Source of the DNA: Cupriavidus numazuensis
GTDB taxonomy: Bacteria > Pseudomonadota > Gammaproteobacteria > Burkholderiales > Burkholderiaceae
Assembly: GCF_905397435.1 (NCBI RefSeq)
Contig: NZ_CAJPVI010000032.1
Coordinates: forward strand, 1 to 64,000
Reading direction: 5' to 3'
Length of the DNA stretch: 64,000 nt
The notes under the pieces are model-generated. The model was not told the DNA's origin and did no database searches. It was given only the letters and a program-made list of their open reading frames with translations. Of the stretch, positions 56,462 through 64,000 are shown in pieces (the first letter of the stretch is position 1; each line of letters begins with the position of its first letter). Both the position numbers and the translations under genes were made by a program.

Positions 56462-57369
56462 CCGTTCCTTCCTGCAAGCTGGCGGCCAGGCACGCTATCC
56501 TGGCGTTGGCAGCTGGTACCCTGATGGGGCTGGCGGGTTGCGCCACTGGCCCGACCGCGAACCCGAAGGATCCGCTCGAGCCGTTCAATCGCGAGGTCTC
56601 GCGCATCAATGAAGACTTCGACAAGGGCGTGCTGAGGCCTGTTGCCCAGCTTTATGCGGACTACATTCCGTCGCCTGTCCAGACCGCGGTGGACAACTTC
56701 TTCTCGAATGTCAGCGACGTCTATTCGGCGGTGAACAACCTGCTGCAGGGCAAGCCCAGCCGTGCCGCCGAGGACACCATGCGGGTGGCGATCAACACCG
56801 TGCTGGGTATTGGCGGCTTGATCGACATTGCCACGCCGGGCGGCCTGCCCAAGTACAAGGAAGATTTCGGCCAGACGCTTGGCGTCTGGGGCGTGCCGGC
56901 GGGACCATACCTCGTGTTGCCGCTGTTCGGGCCGAGCACAGTGCGTGACACCGCGGGCATGCTGGTGGACCGGCAGATCGATCCGTCAGCCTATTTTTAT
57001 CCCGTTTCGCTGCGCAACTCGATGATCGGCGTGCGCATTGTGGCGGGCCGCGCGCAACTGCTTGGCGCGACCAACCTGCTCGAGCAGGCTGCGCTGGACA
57101 AGTATGCGTTCCTGCGCGACTCCTATCTGCAACGGCGCGAGTATCTGATCTACGACGGCAATCCTCCTGGTCAGGACAACGATGAATCGGAGAGCGATGG
57201 TGCGCCGGCGCAGCCTTCCTCGTCGCCTTCCCAGCCGTCGTCCGAGCAGCCGTCTCAGCCGGCTGCACCCGCCGAAGGTGCCACCCAGCCGGAGGGCCAG
57301 AACCTGCCGGTGCCGCCTGCGTCGCCGATGCAGCGCATCGTTCCGGGTGGCGGCCTGCGCATCCGCTGA
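56458..57369 (+). CDS. mlaA: Outer-membrane lipoprotein MlaA (VacJ)
   Basis: A 303-residue lipoprotein with lipobox LAGCATGP. The MlaA ring domain starts with DPLEPFNREVSRINEDFDKG and contains GVPAGPYLVLPLFGPSTVRDT. It extracts mislocalised phospholipids from the outer leaflet and hands them to MlaC. A Ser/Pro/Gln-rich tail of about 60 residues is typical in these bacteria. Unlike in E. coli, it lies inside the mla operon. Confidence 0.95.
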   Translation: MTVPSCKLAARHAILALAAGTLMGLAGCATGPTANPKDPLEPFNREVSRINEDFDKGVLRPVAQLYADYIPSPVQTAVDNFFSNVSDVYSAVNNLLQGKPSRAAEDTMRVAINTVLGIGGLIDIATPGGLPKYKEDFGQTLGVWGVPAGPYLVLPLFGPSTVRDTAGMLVDRQIDPSAYFYPVSLRNSMIGVRIVAGRAQLLGATNLLEQAALDKYAFLRDSYLQRREYLIYDGNPPGQDNDESESDGAPAQPSSSPSQPSSEQPSQPAAPAEGATQPEGQNLPVPPASPMQRIVPGGGLRIR

Positions 57370-57383
57370 AGTGGGCGGGTAAA

Positions 57384-57423
57384 GCTGTAAATGCGCTGTA
57401 AGACGGCTGTGAATGCGCTGTGA
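57384..57423 (+). repeat. Two tandem 18-bp near-identical repeats before mlaC
   Basis: gctgtaaatgcgctgtaa (57384-57401) and gctgtgaatgcgctgtga (57406-57423) differ at two A/G positions and start 22 bp apart, about two helical turns. They lie 15 nt after the mlaA stop in the 213-nt gap before mlaC. They could be a protein-binding site or a chance duplication. Confidence 0.5.
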
Positions 57424-57582
57424 GCGCTGAAACAATTTGTTTTGAAGTGGCGGGCAATGCGCTGGGACCGGCAACTCGCCGCCACGGACTGTGTTCCAAT
57501 GTGCGCAACGCTTGGGGATTGCAGGCTTCGCAAGCCGATCCTGCCCCGGGCGGCGAATGAATCTGACTGAGAAGGAAAATCC

Positions 57583-58212
57583 ATGATCAAGCGACTGTTG
57601 CTCCCCCTCCTCGCTGTAGCTGCCTTTACCGGCGCCGCCCATGCGCAGGTCTCGGCGCAGGATGCCGCCAGCCCCGAAGCGCTGGTCAAGACCGTGGTCA
57701 ACGATGTGATGGCCAGCGTCAAGAGCGACAAGGACATGCAGGCCGGGAATATCGCCAAGATCTCCGCCCTGGTCGAGCAGAAGATCCTGCCGAACGCGAA
57801 CTTCCAGAAGACCACGCAGATCGCCATGGGGCGCAACTGGTCGAAGGCCACGCCCGAACAGCAGAAGGTCATCACCGACGAGTTCAAGACGCTGCTGATC
57901 CGTACCTACGCGGGTGCGATCGCGCAGATCCGCGACCAGACCGTGCAGTACAAGCCGTACCGTGGTTCGCCGGACGACACCGATGCGACCATCCGCACGC
58001 AGGTGATCAACAAGGGCGAGCCGATCCAGCTCGACTACCGTCTCGAGAAGACGGCGCAGGGCTGGAAGGTCTATGACATCAACGTGCTGGGCGCGTGGCT
58101 GACCGAGGCCTACAAGGGCAGCTTCAACACCATCGTCGGCCAGCAGGGCGTGGACGGCGTGATCAAGACGCTGCAGGACCGCAACCGCCAGCTGGCCAAC
58201 GCCAAGAGCTGA
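57583..58212 (+). CDS. mlaC: Phospholipid shuttle protein MlaC
   Basis: A 209-residue periplasmic carrier ferrying phospholipids between MlaA and MlaD. A signal peptide (IKRLLLPLLAVAAFTGAAHAQ) is followed by the Tol-Tol-Ttg2 fold, with ILPNANFQKTTQIAMGRNWSKATPEQQ and DYRLEKTAQGWKVYDINVLGAWL. GAAGG precedes ATG 57583. It is separated from mlaA by 213 nt, so it may also have its own promoter. Confidence 0.95.
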   Translation: MIKRLLLPLLAVAAFTGAAHAQVSAQDAASPEALVKTVVNDVMASVKSDKDMQAGNIAKISALVEQKILPNANFQKTTQIAMGRNWSKATPEQQKVITDEFKTLLIRTYAGAIAQIRDQTVQYKPYRGSPDDTDATIRTQVINKGEPIQLDYRLEKTAQGWKVYDINVLGAWLTEAYKGSFNTIVGQQGVDGVIKTLQDRNRQLANAKS

Positions 58213-58283
58213 CGTCGCACTGCCTTTGCGGCGCTGCATTGCAGCACGCAGCGGCAATCTGCTCTACAATCGCTGTACGCATG

Positions 58284-58316
58284 CAAGCTCCCGCCTTTGT
58301 GCGGGAGCTTGTGTTT
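58284..58316 (+). terminator. Stem-loop between mlaC and mlaB
   Basis: caagctcccgc (58284-58294) / gcgggagcttg (58301-58311), an 11-bp perfect stem with a 6-nt loop, then TGTTT. A TACAAT -10-like box lies just before it (58265-58270). It may be an attenuator, or a 5' stabilising hairpin on an mlaB transcript. Confidence 0.55.
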
Positions 58317-58352
58317 CCGGAACCCACTGGCTTCGCCGATCCGACTTTCCCG

Positions 58353-58637
58353 ATGCTTTCACTTGGCACTTCGCTGACCAACCAGAACGCCGCCGCCGTG
58401 CTGCGTGACGGCCTGTCGCGCGTGACCCAGGGCGAAACGCAGATCGATTGCGCAGCGCTGGAACAGGTCGATTCGTCGGCCGTAGCCGTGCTGCTGGCCT
58501 GGCAGCGTGCCGCTGCCGCCCGCCAGGGCAAGCTGGCGCTGAGCGGCGTGCCACGGCAACTCGCCGAACTGGCCTCGCTGTACGGGGTCGACAGCCTGCT
58601 GGGCCTGGCCCCGCAGGCGGCTGCCCATCGACATTGA
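58353..58637 (+). CDS. mlaB: STAS-domain protein MlaB
   Basis: A 94-residue cytoplasmic STAS protein that binds MlaF and activates the transporter. SLTNQNAAAVLRDGL and the conserved DCAALEQVDSSAVAVLLAWQRAA (the phospho-acceptor-like Ser) are visible. The start is uncertain: ATG 58353 gives a domain-sized protein, while ATG 58281 would add 24 residues and place the start codon at the edge of the 11-bp hairpin. Neither has a clear ribosome site. Confidence 0.85.
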   Translation: MLSLGTSLTNQNAAAVLRDGLSRVTQGETQIDCAALEQVDSSAVAVLLAWQRAAAARQGKLALSGVPRQLAELASLYGVDSLLGLAPQAAAHRH

Positions 58638-58738
58638 ACCGGCATCCCTGACCGCGCGCCACACAGCGGTCATCCGGATGCCCCGGCCGCTGCCTGAGGC
58701 GGTGGCCGCGCCCCAAGCGGGACTGTCCCCGCATCCCC

Positions 58739-58744
58739 TATAAT
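58739..58744 (+). promoter_or_regulatory. -10 box upstream of the ABC exporter
   Basis: A consensus TATAAT 122 nt before the ATPase gene, in an otherwise empty 228-nt gap. No acceptable -35 seen. Confidence 0.35.
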
Positions 58745-58865
58745 TCCGGGTTGTTCGCCCATTCCCCCGCGGCACTTCAGGCCGGGTCAGGGTAGCCCCG
58801 GGCACCAGTTGGTCCCCATTTCCAGACGGCCAGTCCCCAACCGGGACAGCCCCAGACATTTGGCC

Positions 58866-59812
<947 letters not shown>

Positions 59813-59816
<4 letters not shown>

Positions 59817-60634
59817 AACAGCCCGGCGATATCGAAGTGCTCGACGGCACGCGGCTCGCGTCGATGGCCGTCGGCGGGCTGGTTGGCTTCCGCACGCTGC
59901 TTTACAAGGAAGTACTGCGCTTCTGGAAGGTCAGCTTCCAGACCGTGGCCGCACCGGTGCTGACCGCCGTGCTGTACCTGCTGATCTTCGGCCACGTGCT
60001 GGAAGACCGCGTCAAGGTCTACGACCAGATCAGCTACACCGCGTTCCTCGTGCCGGGCCTGGTGATGATGAGCGTGCTGCAGAATGCATTCGCCAACAGT
60101 TCATCGTCGCTGATCCAGTCCAAGATCACCGGCAACCTGGTGTTCGTGCTGCTGCCGCCGCTGTCGCACTGGGAGATGTTCGGCGCGTATGTGGTCGCGT
60201 CGGTGATCCGCGGGCTGACCGTCGGGCTCGGCGTGCTGATCGTGACCGCATGGTTCGCCAATCTGCATTTCGCCAACGTCGGCTGGATTCTTGTATTCGC
60301 GCTGCTTGGCGCCGGCATTCTCGGCACGCTTGGGCTCATCGCCGGCATCTGGGCCGAGAAGTTCGACCAGCTCGCCGCATTCCAGAATTTCCTGATCATG
60401 CCCGCGACCTTCCTGTCGGGCGTGTTCTATTCCATCCATTCGCTGCCGGCCTTCTGGCAGGCGGTGTCCCATGCCAACCCGTTCTTCTACATGATCGACG
60501 GCTTCCGCTATGGCTTCTTCGGCGTCTCGGACGTGTCGCCGTTGTTCAGCCTGACGGTGGTCGGCGCGGCCTTCGTGCTGCTCGCGGCGCTGGCGCTGCG
60601 CCTGTTGAAGTCGGGTTACAAGCTGCGCCACTGA
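59813..60634 (+). CDS. ABC-2 type permease (YadH-like)
   Basis: A 273-residue, six-helix ABC-2 permease paired with the preceding ATPase. Seen: KEVLRFWKVSFQTVAAPVLTAVLYLLIFG at the N-terminus, the ABC-2 signature region FSGVFY-like LSGVFYSIHSLPAFWQAVSHANPFFYMIDGFRYG, and a basic C-terminal end. Its place between mlaB and ibaG is shared by other Burkholderiaceae and suggests an envelope-lipid or efflux role, which is inference. Confidence 0.92.
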
Positions 60635-60666
60635 AGCGCGGCCCTCCACACAGAAGAGAAGAAAAC

Positions 60667-60915
60667 ATGCTGCCTACTCCGGAACAAGTCAGGGATTACA
60701 TTGCCCAAGGTTTGCCCTGCGAACACCTGGAAGTCGAAGGTGACGGCCAGCACTTCTTTGCCACCATCGTGAGCGCCGAATTCGACGGCAAGCGGTTGAT
60801 CCAGCGCCACCAGCGTGTGTACGCCGCGCTTGGCGACCGCATGCGCGCCGAGATCCACGCGCTGTCGATGAAGACGCTGACGCCAGCCGAATGGCAGGCG
60901 GGTGCCGGCAAGTAA
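60667..60915 (+). CDS. ibaG: BolA-family protein IbaG
   Basis: An 82-residue BolA-like protein. Features: MLPTPEQVRDYIAQGLPCEHLEVEGDGQHFFATIVS, with conserved Cys and His that can co-ligate a 2Fe-2S cluster with a monothiol glutaredoxin, and KRLIQRHQRVYAALGDRM with the helix-turn-helix-like segment. In E. coli ibaG also lies between mlaB and murA. AGAAGAG precedes the ATG. The E. coli protein affects acid resistance. Confidence 0.92.
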   Translation: MLPTPEQVRDYIAQGLPCEHLEVEGDGQHFFATIVSAEFDGKRLIQRHQRVYAALGDRMRAEIHALSMKTLTPAEWQAGAGK

Positions 60916-61025
60916 AGGGCTAAGGGGCGGCAGCTTCACCGAACCGAGCCGCGCGCCAGGTGCGCGTGGCTCCCGCGAAATCGATGCCGGACGTGATGAC
61001 CCCGTCCGGCCGCAACTGACAGAAC

Positions 61026-62276
61026 ATGGACAAATTCCAGATCCAGGGCAATGGCCCGCTCAAAGGCGAGATCCGTGTTTCCGGCGCCAAGAACGCGGCG
61101 CTGCCGATCCTGTGCGCGGGCCTGCTGACGGCCGATACCGTCACCATCGACAACGTGCCGAATCTGCAGGACACGCGCACCATGCTCAAGCTGCTGCGGC
61201 AGATGGGCATGCATGCCGAGATGAATGGCAGCACCGCCACGCTCACAGGCACCGACATCAATTCGCCCGAGGCACCGTATGAACTGGTGAAGACCATGCG
61301 CGCGTCGATCCTGGTGCTCGGCCCGCTGGTCGCGCGCTTCGGCGAGGCGCGTGTGTCGTTGCCCGGCGGCTGCGGCATCGGCGCGCGTCCGGTGGATCAG
61401 CACATCAAGGGCCTGCAGGCCATGGGCGCGGAGATCAGTATCGAGCATGGTTTCATCCACGCTCGTGCGTCGCGCCTGAAGGGCGCACGCGTGGTGACGG
61501 ACATGATTACCGTGACCGGCACCGAAAACCTGCTGATGGCCGCGACGCTCGCCGATGGCGAGACGGTGCTCGAAAACGCCGCGCGCGAACCCGAGGTGAC
61601 GGACCTTGCCAACCTGCTCGTCAAGATGGGCGCGAAGATTGACGGCATCGGTACTGACCGCCTGATCGTGCAGGGCGTCGACAAGCTGCATGGCGCGACG
61701 CACTCGGTCGTCGCCGACCGCATCGAGGCCGGCACCTTCCTGTGCGCAGCTGCGGCCACGCTCGGGGACCTGGTCCTGCGCGACATTCCGCCGCTGATCC
61801 TCGACGCCGTGCTGATCAAGCTGCGCGAGGCCGGTGCCAACATCGAAACCGGCGAGGACTGGATCCGCCTGTCCATGCCGCAACGCGCGCAGGCCGTGAG
61901 CTTCCGCACCTCGGAATACCCGGCGTTCCCGACCGACATGCAGGCCCAGTTCATGGCGCTCAATGCCGTGGCCGAAGGCACCGCCCGCATTACCGAGACG
62001 ATCTTCGAAAACCGCTTCATGCACGTGCAGGAGCTGAACCGCCTGGGCGCCAACATCACCGCCGAAGGCAACACGGCCGTGGTGACCGGCGTGCCGCGCC
62101 TGTCCGGCGCCAGCGTGATGGCGACCGACCTGCGCGCATCGGCGAGCCTGGTCATCGCTGGCCTGGTCGCAGATGGCGATACCGTGATCGATCGCATCTA
62201 CCACCTGGACCGCGGTTACGACCGCATGGAAGACAAGCTGTCGGCAGTCGGCGCCAAGATCCGCCGCATCGCCTGA
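61026..62276 (+). CDS. murA: UDP-N-acetylglucosamine 1-carboxyvinyltransferase
   Basis: A 416-residue enzyme of the first committed peptidoglycan step: adds enolpyruvate from PEP to UDP-GlcNAc. The catalytic, fosfomycin-targeted cysteine is Cys116 in LPGGCGIGARPVDQH. KNAALPILCAGLL, RADRIEAG-like VVADRIEAGTFLCAAAAT and EYPAFPTDMQAQFMAL are conserved. The presence of Cys rather than Asp predicts the fosfomycin-sensitive form. Confidence 0.97.
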   Translation: MDKFQIQGNGPLKGEIRVSGAKNAALPILCAGLLTADTVTIDNVPNLQDTRTMLKLLRQMGMHAEMNGSTATLTGTDINSPEAPYELVKTMRASILVLGPLVARFGEARVSLPGGCGIGARPVDQHIKGLQAMGAEISIEHGFIHARASRLKGARVVTDMITVTGTENLLMAATLADGETVLENAAREPEVTDLANLLVKMGAKIDGIGTDRLIVQGVDKLHGATHSVVADRIEAGTFLCAAAATLGDLVLRDIPPLILDAVLIKLREAGANIETGEDWIRLSMPQRAQAVSFRTSEYPAFPTDMQAQFMALNAVAEGTARITETIFENRFMHVQELNRLGANITAEGNTAVVTGVPRLSGASVMATDLRASASLVIAGLVADGDTVIDRIYHLDRGYDRMEDKLSAVGAKIRRIA

Positions 62277-62284
62277 GGAACCCG

Positions 62285-62959
62285 ATGAGCCCCGCATTCA
62301 ACGCTTCGCCCAACCAGCTCACGCTGGCGCTTTCCAAGGGCCGCATCTTCAAGGAAACGCTGCCGCTGCTCGAAGCCGCCGGTATCCGTGTCATGGAAGA
62401 TCCGGAGACTTCGCGCAAGCTGATCCTGCCCACGTCCGATCCGGCCGTGCGCGTGATCATCGTGCGCGCGTCGGACGTGCCGACCTACGTGCAATACGGC
62501 GCGGCTGATTTCGGCGTGGCTGGCAAGGACGTGCTGATGGAGCACGGCATGACCGGCCTGTACGCGCCGATCGACCTGAACATCGCCCGCTGCCGCATGT
62601 CGGTGGCGGTGCCGGCCGGGTTTGACTATGCCAACGCCGTGCGCCAGGGCGCGCGCCTGTCGGTGGCGACCAAGTATGTGCAGACCGCGCGCGAGCACTT
62701 CGCCAAGAAGGGCGTGCACGTCGACCTGATCAAGCTGTACGGCTCGATGGAACTCGGCCCGCTGGTGGGCCTGTCGGATGCCATCGTCGACCTGGTCAGC
62801 ACGGGCGGCACGCTGCGCGCGAACAACCTGGTGGAAGTCGAAGAGATCGTGCAGATTTCGTCGCGGCTGGTGGTGAACCAGGCTGCGCTGAAGCTCAAGC
62901 GCGAACGGCTGACGCCGATTCTCGACGCGTTCGAGAAGGCATCGGCGGCGCTGGCCTGA
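62285..62959 (+). CDS. hisG: ATP phosphoribosyltransferase, short form
   Basis: First step of histidine biosynthesis (ATP + PRPP). At 224 residues it is the short HisG type, which lacks the C-terminal regulatory domain and needs the HisZ subunit; hisZ is not in this window. Features: LTLALSKGRIFKETLPLLE, YVQYGAADFGVAGKDVL, and the PRPP loop DLVSTGGTLRANNLVEV. ATG 62285 is 8 nt after murA. Confidence 0.96.
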   Translation: MSPAFNASPNQLTLALSKGRIFKETLPLLEAAGIRVMEDPETSRKLILPTSDPAVRVIIVRASDVPTYVQYGAADFGVAGKDVLMEHGMTGLYAPIDLNIARCRMSVAVPAGFDYANAVRQGARLSVATKYVQTAREHFAKKGVHVDLIKLYGSMELGPLVGLSDAIVDLVSTGGTLRANNLVEVEEIVQISSRLVVNQAALKLKRERLTPILDAFEKASAALA

Positions 62960-62987
62960 GGCCTGCGTCCCAGATAGGAATGGAGTC

Positions 62988-64000
62988 ATGAACGCAACCG
63001 AAATGGAAAACGTGTCGATCCGCCGGCTCGACTCCGCCGAGCCGGGCTTTGCCCAGGCGCTGCGCGAGGTGCTGGCCTTCGAGGCCGCCGAGGATGAGGC
63101 CATCGACCGCGCCGTGGCGCAGATCCTGGCCGACGTGAAGGATCGCGGCGACGCTGCGGTACTCGAATACACGCAGCGGTTTGACCGGGTCGAAGCGGCG
63201 TCGATGAGCGCGCTGGAAATCTCGCAAAGCGAACTCGAAGCTGCGCTCGAAGACCTGGAACCGAAGCGCCGCGCCGCGCTGGAAGCCGCCGCCGCGCGCG
63301 TGCGTGCCTATCACGAGAAGCAGAAGATCGAATGCGGCAGCCATAGCTGGGAATACACCGAGGCCGACGGCACCATGCTGGGCCAGAAGGTGACGCCGCT
63401 GGACCGCGTCGGCATCTACGTGCCGGGTGGCAAGGCTGCGTACCCGTCATCGGTGCTGATGAATGCGATCCCGGCGCGCGTGGCGGGCGTCAAGGAAATC
63501 ATCATGGTCGTGCCCACGCCGGGCGGCGTGCGCAATGAACTGGTGCTGGCGGCCGCGCAGATCGCGGGTGTCGACCGCGTGTTCACGATCGGCGGCGCGC
63601 AAGCCGTTGGCGCGCTGGCCTACGGCACGGCGACGCTGCCGCAGGTCGACAAGATCGTCGGCCCCGGCAATGCCTACGTGGCTGCGGCCAAGCGTCGCGT
63701 GTTCGGCACGGTCGGCATCGACATGATCGCCGGCCCGTCGGAGATCCTGGTGATCTGCGACGGCACGACCGATCCGGACTGGGTGGCGATGGACCTGTTT
63801 TCGCAGGCCGAGCACGATGAGCTCGCGCAATCGATCCTGCTGTGCCCGGACGCCGATTACATCGCGCAGGTCGAGGCGAGCATCCAGCGCCAGCTCGACA
63901 GCATGCCGCGCCGCGAGGTGATCGCCGCATCGATCTCGGGCCGTGGGGCGCTGATCAAGGTGCGCGACATGGAAGAGGCGTGCGAAATCGCCAACGCGAT
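62988..64000 (+). CDS. hisD: Histidinol dehydrogenase, 5' part
   Basis: Oxidises histidinol to histidine in two NAD-dependent steps. About 337 codons of roughly 440 are visible; the frame runs off the window. Conserved segments: LDRVGIYVPGGKAAYPSSVLMNA, FTIGGAQAVGALAYGT, VDKIVGPGNAYVAAAKR and IDMIAGPSEILVI, plus DLFSQAEHDE with zinc-ligand and catalytic residues. ATG 62988 follows AGGAATGGAG. It continues the murA-hisG-hisD run. Confidence 0.96.
   Translation, partial: MNATEMENVSIRRLDSAEPGFAQALREVLAFEAAEDEAIDRAVAQILADVKDRGDAAVLEYTQRFDRVEAASMSALEISQSELEAALEDLEPKRRAALEAAAARVRAYHEKQKIECGSHSWEYTEADGTMLGQKVTPLDRVGIYVPGGKAAYPSSVLMNAIPARVAGVKEIIMVVPTPGGVRNELVLAAAQIAGVDRVFTIGGAQAVGALAYGTATLPQVDKIVGPGNAYVAAAKRRVFGTVGIDMIAGPSEILVICDGTTDPDWVAMDLFSQAEHDELAQSILLCPDADYIAQVEASIQRQLDSMPRREVIAASISGRGALIKVRDMEEACEIANA

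Overview
The window is a contiguous, GC-rich stretch of chromosome from a Burkholderiaceae betaproteobacterium. Cupriavidus (or a close Ralstonia relative) is most likely, judging from the ribosomal protein sequences, the order tuf-rpsJ ... secY-rpmJ-rpsM-rpsK-rpsD-rpoA-rplQ, the mlaFEDACB-ibaG-murA-hisG-hisD order, and the combined pilMNOPQ-aroKB-dgt-gltBD neighbourhood. It is mostly core genome. I saw no prophage, CRISPR array, tRNA or rRNA gene.

Layout. Positions 1-17.5 kb: the end of tuf, then the S10, spc and alpha ribosomal-protein operons on the plus strand. Three departures from textbook order stand out. (1) About 2.2 kb of non-ribosomal DNA separates rpsJ from rplC. It holds a dienelactone hydrolase/NTF2-like fusion gene flanked by what look like 3' and 5' scraps of an AraC-type regulator and a short-chain dehydrogenase. 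(2) infA is missing between secY and rpmJ; only its first codons and its out-of-frame last codons remain. (3) rpsD and rpoA are preceded by strong stem-loops. Positions 17.5-24.2 kb: cutA and dsbD (plus); corA-like, hemB and engB (minus); and a c4-type cytochrome. A candidate small RNA with an exposed anti-Shine-Dalgarno loop lies between hemB and engB on the opposite strand. Positions 24.3-27.9 kb: the System II cytochrome c maturation pair resB-ccsA.

Positions 28-31.7 kb: a lipoprotein of the YxFxxD-repeat type, an ECF sigma factor with its membrane anti-sigma factor, and the periplasmic methionine sulfoxide reductase pair msrP-msrQ, plausibly an envelope-stress block. Positions 31.7-33.8 kb: lptM-lysA (minus) diverging from cyaY. 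Positions 33.8-41.6 kb: mrcA (PBP1A) diverging from the type IV pilus assembly operon pilMNOPQ. Positions 41.7-44.7 kb: aroK, aroB and dgt. Positions 44.7-45.7 kb: a REP-associated tyrosine transposase with palindromes on both sides, which abuts the gltB promoter. Positions 45.8-52.3 kb: gltB-gltD glutamate synthase. Positions 52.3-54.2 kb: a GNAT acetyltransferase and an orphan Bug-type solute-binding protein. Positions 54.3-64 kb: mlaFEDACB phospholipid transport, a YadGH-like ABC exporter, ibaG, murA, hisG and the start of hisD, cut by the window edge.

All coordinates were read by eye. Promoters, hairpins and remnant genes are pattern-based calls and have not been confirmed by alignment or folding software.
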